Origin: Proteiniclasticum sediminis
GTDB lineage: Bacteria; Bacillota; Clostridia; Clostridiales; Clostridiaceae
NCBI RefSeq assembly: GCF_018128025.1
Contig: NZ_JAGSCS010000016.1
Location: 1 to 61,122, forward strand
DNA: 61,122 nt
Direction of reading: 5' to 3'
A program made the translations under genes and the position numbers. Positions 55,389 through 61,122 of the stretch are shown here, piece after piece. How positions within the stretch are numbered: the first letter of the stretch is position 1; the number at the start of each line of letters is the position of its first letter. The notes under the pieces were generated by a model, which was given only the letters and a program-made list of their open reading frames with translations, had not been told where the DNA came from and searched no databases.

Positions 55389-56324
55389 ATGGCTGTATTT
55401 CGAGTTGAGAAAACGAGGGATTACACCGTTATAGCGAATCATCATTTGAAGAACAAGGATCTGTCACTGAAATCCAAAGGGCTTCTATCTCAAATGCTGT
55501 CACTCCCTGAAGACTGGGACTACACCCTCAAGGGACTTTCCATGATCAACCGGGAAAGCATCGATGCCATTCGTGAAGCGGTCCGTGAACTGGAACGGGC
55601 AGGATACATTGTCAGGACAAGGGAAAGAAATGAGTTTGGTCACCTTAAGGGTACAGACTACACGATTTATGAAAAGCCTCACCTGGCGACAAATTCTACA
55701 GAAAGCATAGAGCCTATATCGGAGAAGCCAGTATTGGAAAGACCAATGTTGGAAAATCCAATCTTGGATAATCCAGTGTTGGAGAAACCTACGTTGGGAA
55801 ATCCAACGCAATTAAATACTAAGAAAACAAATAAAGATCCATTAATGACTAAGGGATTAAGTAAACATCCATCAATCCCTGATCCATCAAGAGAAGCCAC
55901 GATCGAGAAGGATGGGATTGGATTGGATGCTCATTCCATCAAGGAGTCCATCCAGGAGAAAATCGAATACAAGTTTATTGTTCAGCGTTATGACAAAGAT
56001 CGTCTTGATGAAATCGTGGACCTGATGGTGGAGACCCTCTGTTCCAAGCGAGACTATATCACCGTTGCCGGGGATGATTACCCTGCATCATTGGTCAAGG
56101 AACGGCTACAGCGCATCGACAGCACCCACATCGAATATGTCTTTGAATGCCTGGATAAAAACACCACCTTCATCCGGAATATCAAGAAATATCTGCTGAC
56201 AACGTTATTCAATGCCCCATCCACCATCGATAGCTATTACACAGCGCTGGTGAAACATGATCTTTACGGAGCAGGTTCCCACTTTTACGAGGATCTAGGG
56301 AGCCTTATTAAGCCCGGCAAATAA
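55389..56324 (+). CDS. replication initiator-like protein (HTH plus DUF6017)
   Basis: A 311-residue protein of the kind that initiates replication in Tn1549-like elements. The N-terminal ~100 residues form a winged HTH (SKGLLSQMLSLPEDWDYTLKGLSMINRESIDAIREAVRELERAGYIVRTRERN). A repeat-rich linker follows, then a C-terminal DUF6017-like domain (IVDLMVETLCSKRDYITVAGDDYPASLVKERLQRIDSTHIEYVFECL). The ATG at 55389 has AAAGGAGG upstream; the ATG at 55383 is too close. Confidence 0.82.
   Translation: MAVFRVEKTRDYTVIANHHLKNKDLSLKSKGLLSQMLSLPEDWDYTLKGLSMINRESIDAIREAVRELERAGYIVRTRERNEFGHLKGTDYTIYEKPHLATNSTESIEPISEKPVLERPMLENPILDNPVLEKPTLGNPTQLNTKKTNKDPLMTKGLSKHPSIPDPSREATIEKDGIGLDAHSIKESIQEKIEYKFIVQRYDKDRLDEIVDLMVETLCSKRDYITVAGDDYPASLVKERLQRIDSTHIEYVFECLDKNTTFIRNIKKYLLTTLFNAPSTIDSYYTALVKHDLYGAGSHFYEDLGSLIKPGK
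55720..55805 (+). repeat. 18-bp tandem repeat in the initiator linker
   Basis: Six or so units of EKPVLE/ENPILD/NPVLEK-type hexapeptides, encoded by repeated GGAAA/TCCAA(A/C) segments, between the HTH and DUF6017-like domains. Confidence 0.7.
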
Positions 56325-56447
56325 GATGAGTTTTATTTTCATGCAAGTTTCGCAAATCAAAGTAGCACGATAATCAAATTTCAAAGTTACATCCGGCCAA
56401 AAGAAACTGATTCAAATGTTCATCTTTTCTGAAAGGAGTTACTCAAA

Positions 56448-56798
56448 ATGAAAAGACCTCTCGCCTATATCACCGCTTCATGGGGCGTTGATCCAACTGA
56501 GAATACGGAGATCGCCGCCAAATACAGCAGGAAAGTATACGATGCTGGCTACAGTCCGATATGTCCAATTCTGATGCTTGCAACCTTCATAAATGACGGC
56601 ATCCCCCAGGAGCATAAGGACAGACAGGACATTGAGCTCGATTACCTCAGACGCTCCAACGTCCTCGTAGTCTGTGGATCTCGGATCGACGAAACCGTGA
56701 AAAACGACATTGCCATTGCTGAGCGCTATCGTATCCCGGCAACTACATTAAGTGGCATCCTGACCGTTAAAAGCCACGGTCAGAAGACCTCCAAATAG
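56448..56798 (+). CDS. DUF4406/DUF7768-like protein
   Basis: A 116-residue protein resembling nucleoside 2-deoxyribosyltransferases: YITASWGVDPTENTEIAAKYSRKVYDAGYSPICPILMLATFIN, then DIELDYLRRSNVLVVCGSRIDETVKNDIAIAERYRIP. Common in conjugative elements; function unknown. AAAGGAG precedes the ATG. Confidence 0.8.
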   Translation: MKRPLAYITASWGVDPTENTEIAAKYSRKVYDAGYSPICPILMLATFINDGIPQEHKDRQDIELDYLRRSNVLVVCGSRIDETVKNDIAIAERYRIPATTLSGILTVKSHGQKTSK

Positions 56799-56879
56799 CA
56801 TAATTGCTGATTATGCACAAAACATGGCTTAAAAGGAATGTTTCGTGCAATTTCAAAAACAGAAAAGGAGAAAAAATCT

Positions 56880-57284
56880 ATGGATGTATTGATTGTTGAA
56901 CCTGAAAAATCGCCGCGTATGGCTAGTATCACCGGTGATCTGAATTCTCTGCAGCAGGTTGTAGGCGGCTACATCGAAGCCGTCTATCCCTATGATGACC
57001 CGGTTGCCATTGTCTGTCATGAAGAAGGCAAGCTCATCGGCCTCCCTCTTAACCGAAAACTTGAGGACTACGACATCATCGCCGGAACCTTCATCGTCTG
57101 CGGGCTTGGCGAAGAGGATTTTGATTCCCTCACACCAGAGCTGGCAGAAAAGTACCGCGAGAAATTTGCTGATCCGGAGATCTTCATGAAGATGGGCAGC
57201 CGCATCGTCGCCATCCCCATCAAACCCAAGGACGATCTTCATGTGGCCAAACCGAAACAGAAGTCCACGGAACCTGAGCTCTAA
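56880..57284 (+). CDS. DUF3846 protein
   Basis: A 134-residue protein with the DUF3846 pattern (LQQVVGGYIEAVYPYDDPVAIVCHEEGKLIGLPLNRKL, then GTFIVCGLGEEDFDSLTPE). Frequent in Tn1549-like elements; role unknown. AAAAGGAG precedes the ATG at 56880. Confidence 0.83.
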   Translation: MDVLIVEPEKSPRMASITGDLNSLQQVVGGYIEAVYPYDDPVAIVCHEEGKLIGLPLNRKLEDYDIIAGTFIVCGLGEEDFDSLTPELAEKYREKFADPEIFMKMGSRIVAIPIKPKDDLHVAKPKQKSTEPEL

Positions 57285-57406
57285 GCTCATTATTTCGTTG
57301 CTTTATTCCAGAATGCTAAGTCTAATGAACTTGTTATAAAGAGGTATAAGGTCTATTGAGACTTTCAAGTAGGACTATCAAGCACTAAACGTTTATATGG
57401 AAAAAT

Positions 57407-57426
57407 TCACGATATCGTGATACAAT
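57407..57426 (+). promoter_or_regulatory. palindromic operator and -10 for the HTH/SEFIR genes
   Basis: TCACGATATCGTGA (57407-57420) is a perfect 14-bp palindrome abutting TACAAT (57421-57426), a -10 box. The HTH gene starts 31 bases further on, so self-repression is likely. Confidence 0.65.
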
Positions 57427-57456
57427 TTTACCATTGAAGCTAGTTGGAGGAATGAA

Positions 57457-57687
57457 ATGCCTGTAACCTACAATAAATTGTTCAAACTGCTTATCGATCG
57501 AAGAATCTCTAATTCTGAGCTGATGGACAAAGCTGGATTCAGTGCAAATATCATCACCAGACTTAAGAAGAACGAGTATATTTCTATGGAGAGTATCGAA
57601 AAAATATGCAATGCACTCCAAGTGGGTGTTGACGAAATCCTTGAGTTTGACTCTGTTGAATCAAGTGGTACCAATGAGCGTCTTTAG
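57457..57687 (+). CDS. small HTH (Cro/C1-type) regulator
   Basis: A 76-residue repressor-like protein: HTH with LFKLLIDRRISNSELMDKAGFSANIITRLKKNEYISMESIEKICNALQVGVDEIL. GGAGGAATG precedes the ATG. It sits directly after its operator and upstream of the SEFIR gene, so it may restrain that gene. Confidence 0.85.
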   Translation: MPVTYNKLFKLLIDRRISNSELMDKAGFSANIITRLKKNEYISMESIEKICNALQVGVDEILEFDSVESSGTNERL

Positions 57688-57745
57688 ATGATATTCGTTT
57701 GTTTGAATTTCGGGTCATAAATTAATAAATGAGGTGGCGGTCAAC

Positions 57746-58678
57746 ATGGCGGAAAACATTAAGGTTTTTATTTCATATTCATGGGATAGTGAAAAGCATA
57801 AACAATGGGTAAAATCGTTAACTGATAAACTCATTCAAGATGGAGTTGATGCTTCACTAGATCAGTATGACTTGACTTTAGGTGACCGCCTTCCTCAATT
57901 TATGGAGCAGCGTATTGCGGAATCCAACCATGTATTAATTATCTGTACACCAAAATATAAAATAAAATCAGATCAACGAGCTGGTGGTGTAGGCTATGAA
58001 GGTCATATTATCTCAGGCGAATTACTCTCAACTAGAAATGAGAGAAAATTTATTCCAGTAATACGTGAGGGTACTCCTTTAACATCTATGCCAAAATGTC
58101 TCGAAGGAAAGTTAGCGATTGATTTAACTGGAGATCGAAATTTTAACGATGATCATAATTATAAGGATCTGATTACGACAATTTATGGAAATCGCTCAAA
58201 ACCTCCGATGGGCACTAAACCAGCATATATTCCTAATGGTAGCAAACCCGTTTCCCAAGGGTTTGAAAGTTCTGAGGATATAAAAATCCTTGGAATCATT
58301 ACAGATGAGGTTACAGTTCCAAAAAATGATGGAACCAGAGGTTCTGCACTCTATAAAATTCCTTTTAAGTTATCAAAGAAACCAAGCGACATATGGAAGA
58401 AAATTTTTGTTTCTACTTGGAACACGCCTCCCAGCTTCACTTCGATGCATAGACCCAAAATCGCATCTGTGTATGGAGATACTGTTTATTTGGATGGCAC
58501 TACAATTGAAGAGGTAAGAGATTATCATCGGAAAACTCTATTGCTTTGCGTCGAAGAAGCAAATAAAAAGGAAAAGCAAATTTTAGCTGAGAAAGAGCGC
58601 CGCCGTAAGAGACAAGAAGAATTTGAAAAAGCTCAAAGCCAAAAAATACATGATGTAATTAAAGACATCGATTTTTGA
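57746..58678 (+). CDS. SEFIR-domain protein
   Basis: A 310-residue protein. Residues ~1-140 are a SEFIR (TIR-related) domain: KVFISYSWDSEKHKQWVKSLTDKL, VDASLDQYDLTLGDRLPQFMEQ and GGVGYEGHIISGEL. SEFIR/TIR proteins can act in anti-phage defence by NAD+ cleavage. The rest (~170-280) is an unrecognised domain (YKIPFKLSKKPSDIWKKIF... DGTTIEEVRDYH), with a charged, Lys/Glu-rich tail (residues ~275-305). GAGGTGG precedes the ATG at 57746; GTG at 57734 is an alternative. A terminator follows. Confidence 0.85.
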   Translation: MAENIKVFISYSWDSEKHKQWVKSLTDKLIQDGVDASLDQYDLTLGDRLPQFMEQRIAESNHVLIICTPKYKIKSDQRAGGVGYEGHIISGELLSTRNERKFIPVIREGTPLTSMPKCLEGKLAIDLTGDRNFNDDHNYKDLITTIYGNRSKPPMGTKPAYIPNGSKPVSQGFESSEDIKILGIITDEVTVPKNDGTRGSALYKIPFKLSKKPSDIWKKIFVSTWNTPPSFTSMHRPKIASVYGDTVYLDGTTIEEVRDYHRKTLLLCVEEANKKEKQILAEKERRRKRQEEFEKAQSQKIHDVIKDIDF

Positions 58679-58740
58679 TAACATGTAGTAGCTTTAAATA
58701 CTAAATTTCTTAATACAGTTTTGAATAGTAATGATTCTTG

Positions 58741-58770
58741 GACCGATTGAAAAATCGGTCTTTTTTGTTT
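58741..58770 (+). terminator. terminator after the SEFIR gene
   Basis: GACCGATT / AATCGGTC stem with GAAA loop followed by TTTTTTGTTTT. It isolates the HTH/SEFIR cassette from the transfer genes. Confidence 0.93.
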
Positions 58771-58808
58771 TAATCATCCGACAAAATTTTGAGAAGGAGG
58801 AATTTTTC

Positions 58809-59288
58809 ATGCAGGAAGAAGTGGAAAACAGGACCGTCGCCCTGGCCGTCAGTACCACCCGAATGACCGGACGTGTTCTGAAGGCTGCACTCATCAAGCT
58901 ATTGGCTGAGATGAAGAAGAGCCGGGACAGTCTGCCGCAGATTCCCCATGGCAAGCAGACCGTGAAGGAGCTCATCGGTCAGAATGCCGGAGTCTCTAAC
59001 ATTGAGATCACGGATAAAAACATCAAATCCTTTGAACAGGTTGCCAGAAAGTATGGCGTAGACTATGCCCTCAAAAAGGACACTACCGGTGAGAAGCCTA
59101 AGTATCTGGTCTTTTTCAAAGCCAGAGATGCCGATGCCCTCACCGCTGCGTTTACAGAATACACGGCGAAGGTCCTCAAGAAGGACAAGCAGCCTTCCAT
59201 CCTGGAGCAGCTTGTCAAATTCAAGATCCTGGTTCAGACCAAGGTCATGGACCGGGTGAAAAACAAAGACAAGGAGCTGACGCGATGA
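58809..59288 (+). CDS. PcfB-like (DUF3801) protein
   Basis: A 159-residue protein with the DUF3801/PcfB pattern (SKxTGRVLKAALIKLLAEM near 20-40, then VSNIEITDKNIKSFEQVARKYGVDYALKKD and LVFFKARDADALTAAFTEYT). In related elements it works with the coupling protein and relaxase. AAGGAGG precedes the ATG at 58809. It overlaps the VirD4 start by four bases. Confidence 0.86.
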   Translation: MQEEVENRTVALAVSTTRMTGRVLKAALIKLLAEMKKSRDSLPQIPHGKQTVKELIGQNAGVSNIEITDKNIKSFEQVARKYGVDYALKKDTTGEKPKYLVFFKARDADALTAAFTEYTAKVLKKDKQPSILEQLVKFKILVQTKVMDRVKNKDKELTR

Positions 59289-61060
59289 CAGGAAAAATCA
59301 AGCGGATGTTCCTTCTAAACCTCCCCTATGTTCTCATAGCGCTAGGTGCGACCAAGATTGGTGAAGCCTGGCGCTTTTCTGTTGGAGTAGATATTTCTCA
59401 GAAGGTACTTCACCTGATGGAGGGTTTTATACTGGCCTTTCATTCCCCCTGGCCAAGCCTGCTCCCACAGGACCTGATCTTGGGCATTGGGATGGCTTGT
59501 GGCATCAAGCTCGCAGTCTATGTGAAAGGCAGGAACGCCAAGAAATACCGTAAAAACATCGAATACGGCTCAGCCCGCTGGGGTAGACCCGAAGACATCA
59601 AGCCCTTTATTGATCCAACCTTTCGCAACAACGTCATCCTCACGGAGACGGAGCGCCTGACCATGAATAACCGGCCCAAGGACCCAAGGCTGGCACGCAA
59701 CAAAAACGTCATGGTGGTGGGTGGTTCCGGATCTGGTAAAACACGGTTTTGGCTCAAGCCAAATCTAATGCAGTGCCATTCCAGCTATGTGGTCACAGAT
59801 CCTAAGGGCAGCGTCGTGGTGGAATGCGGACAGCTTCTCCTGAGGGAAGGCTACAAGATCAAGATCCTCAATACCATCAACTTCAACAAATCCATGCACT
59901 ACAACCCCTTTGCCTACATCAAGAGCGAAAAAGACATCCTCAAGCTGGTGACGGCCCTCATTGCCAACACCAAGGGTGAAGGCAAAGCCGGAGATGATTT
60001 CTGTGTCAAGGCGGAGACCCTGCTCTATACCGCGCTCATGGGCTACATCCACTATGAGGCTCCAGAAAGCGAGCGAAAGTTTACAACCCTTATCGAGCTC
60101 ATCAATGCCTCAGAGGTCCGCGAGGATGACGAGGACTTTCAGAACCCGGTGGATTTGATGTTCGCCGCTTTGGAAGAACGTGACTCGGAGCATTTTGCAG
60201 TCCGGCAGTACAAGAAATACAAGTTGGCTGCCGGTAAGACCGCCAAATCCATTCTCATCAGCTGCGGGGCACGTCTCGCGCCCTTTGACATCAAGGAGCT
60301 CAGAGACCTGACGGCCTATGACGAAATGGAACTGGATGCCTTGGGTGACCGGAAAACGGCGCTGTTCATCATCATCAGCGATACAGACGACACCTTCAAC
60401 TTCCTGGTTTCCATGGCCTACACACAGCTCTTCAATCTGCTGTGCGACAAGGCAGATGACGTCTATGGCGGACGTCTGCCTGTGCATGTGCGCTGTCTCA
60501 TTGATGAGGCGGCGAATATCGGTCAAATTCCCAAGCTGGAAAAGCTGGTAGCCACCATCCGGAGCCGGGAGATCTCGGCCTGCCTGGTGCTGCAGGCTCA
60601 ATCCCAGCTGAAGGCTCTTTATAAAGATCACTGCGACACCATCATCGGCAATATGGACAGCACGATCTTTCTGGGCGGTAAGGAGCGCACCACATTAAAG
60701 GAGCTTTCAGAAACCCTTGGGAAGGAGACCATCGACACCTTCAACACCGGGGAAAGCCGAGGCCGTGAGGTTTCCCACAGTCTGAACTACCAGAAACTCG
60801 GAAAGGAGCTGATGAGCATCGACGAACTGGCCGTGCTGGACGGCGGCAAGTGTATTTTGCAGCTGCGCGGGGTACGGCCTTTTCTCTCGAGCAAGTACGA
60901 CATCACGAAACACCCCAACTACAAGTATCTCTCCGATGCGGACCCGCGCAATGCCTTCAACATCGAGAAGTACCTGTCCACCCGTCTCAAGCCAAAGCCG
61001 GATGAGATCTATGAGGTCTACCACATGGATCTGTCCGTCGAACCCGAAGCCGCCGAATGA
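59285..61060 (+). CDS. VirD4/TraG-type conjugation coupling ATPase
   Basis: A 591-residue type IV coupling protein that links the DNA-relaxase complex to the mating channel. N-terminal membrane segments (~10-25 and ~60-80), Walker A VVGGSGSGKTRFWLKPN (~145), TDPKGSVV, Walker B CLIDEAANIGQIPKLEK (~400) and LQAQSQLKALY. Start at 59285 overlaps the PcfB-like gene (ATGA). It marks this region as an integrative conjugative element of the Tn1549/CTn type. Confidence 0.95.
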   Translation: MTGKIKRMFLLNLPYVLIALGATKIGEAWRFSVGVDISQKVLHLMEGFILAFHSPWPSLLPQDLILGIGMACGIKLAVYVKGRNAKKYRKNIEYGSARWGRPEDIKPFIDPTFRNNVILTETERLTMNNRPKDPRLARNKNVMVVGGSGSGKTRFWLKPNLMQCHSSYVVTDPKGSVVVECGQLLLREGYKIKILNTINFNKSMHYNPFAYIKSEKDILKLVTALIANTKGEGKAGDDFCVKAETLLYTALMGYIHYEAPESERKFTTLIELINASEVREDDEDFQNPVDLMFAALEERDSEHFAVRQYKKYKLAAGKTAKSILISCGARLAPFDIKELRDLTAYDEMELDALGDRKTALFIIISDTDDTFNFLVSMAYTQLFNLLCDKADDVYGGRLPVHVRCLIDEAANIGQIPKLEKLVATIRSREISACLVLQAQSQLKALYKDHCDTIIGNMDSTIFLGGKERTTLKELSETLGKETIDTFNTGESRGREVSHSLNYQKLGKELMSIDELAVLDGGKCILQLRGVRPFLSSKYDITKHPNYKYLSDADPRNAFNIEKYLSTRLKPKPDEIYEVYHMDLSVEPEAAE

Positions 61061-61072
61061 GCGGCTTTTTTC
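61048..61072 (+). terminator. hairpin at the VirD4 stop
   Basis: AGCCGC / GCGGCT stem over the stop codon followed by TTTTTTC. It may partly end transcription before the next gene. Confidence 0.75.
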
Positions 61073-61104
61073 ATCTCAAAATTTAAAATAATGGAGGTCA
61101 ATCA

Positions 61105-61122
61105 ATGGAATTCTTTAACAGT
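61105..61122 (+). CDS. Maff2-like small membrane protein (partial)
   Basis: Only MEFFNS is visible before the window ends. The position right after VirD4, the GGAGG site before the ATG and the MEFFNS start fit the Maff2-family gene that follows VirD4 in Tn1549-like elements. Confidence 0.6.

Overview
The window looks like a chromosome segment of an anaerobic, low-GC-lineage (Firmicutes, Clostridia-type) bacterium. It starts inside a 16S rRNA gene with a Firmicutes-style leader, and carries GatCAB, a non-discriminating (archaeal-type) aspartyl-tRNA synthetase, strong AGGAGG ribosome sites, a DUF438/DUF1858 hemerythrin-PAS pair, CstR-type sulfur regulators and a Tn1549-like conjugative element. 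Genus cannot be fixed from the sequence alone. The host part (about 1-50850) is GC-rich and mostly on the minus strand; the last 10 kb is more AT-rich and on the plus strand.

Layout: 1-621 holds the 5' end of an rRNA operon (minus) with its promoter. 843-12574 carries an ABC exporter, a glycerophosphodiesterase plus MFS transporter, a thyA-folA pair, the DUF1858/DUF438 operon behind a Crp/Fnr-type operator, proBA, a DUF4846 lipoprotein and a GltS-type carrier. 12956-15436 is a large exported Ig-repeat protein, followed by a 14-gene tRNA array (15509-16733). 17037-27815 is a long minus-strand housekeeping series: pcrA, ligA, a small membrane protein, gatCAB, an AIR-synthase-like gene, rph, rdgB and a yfcE-like phosphoesterase. 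28177-36478 holds a pseudouridine synthase, pgi, a SprT-like protein, a reactive-sulfur operon (rhodanese, CoA-disulfide reductase-rhodanese fusion, rhodanese, CstR-like repressor) with two inverted operator copies on its promoter, an Fe-S/GNAT fusion and aspS behind a structured attenuator-like leader.

36659-49011 includes a HAD phosphatase and a nine-gene minus-strand operon joining a branched-chain-type ABC importer (livKHMGF) to an Old Yellow Enzyme-type reductase, an SDR, a fumarate-reductase-like flavoprotein and a diiron ferritin-like protein. A divergent AraC regulator sits at its head. This reads as an uptake-and-reduction module for an unidentified organic substrate. A lone methyltransferase and an exported D,D-carboxypeptidase close the host part.

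From about 50850 the window enters an integrative conjugative element: an AbiE toxin-antitoxin pair flanked by two copies of a nested palindromic repeat, ParA/ParB (both with TTG starts), a DUF6017-type replication initiator, DUF7768/DUF4406 and DUF3846 proteins, a small HTH regulator with a palindromic operator, a SEFIR-domain protein (candidate anti-phage defence), a PcfB-like protein, VirD4/TraG coupling ATPase and the first codons of a Maff2-like protein. The most interesting signals are the SEFIR/HTH cassette, the AbiE flanking repeats, the paired CstR operators, the aspS leader, the leader of the AraC gene, and the liv/OYE/SDR/flavoprotein operon.
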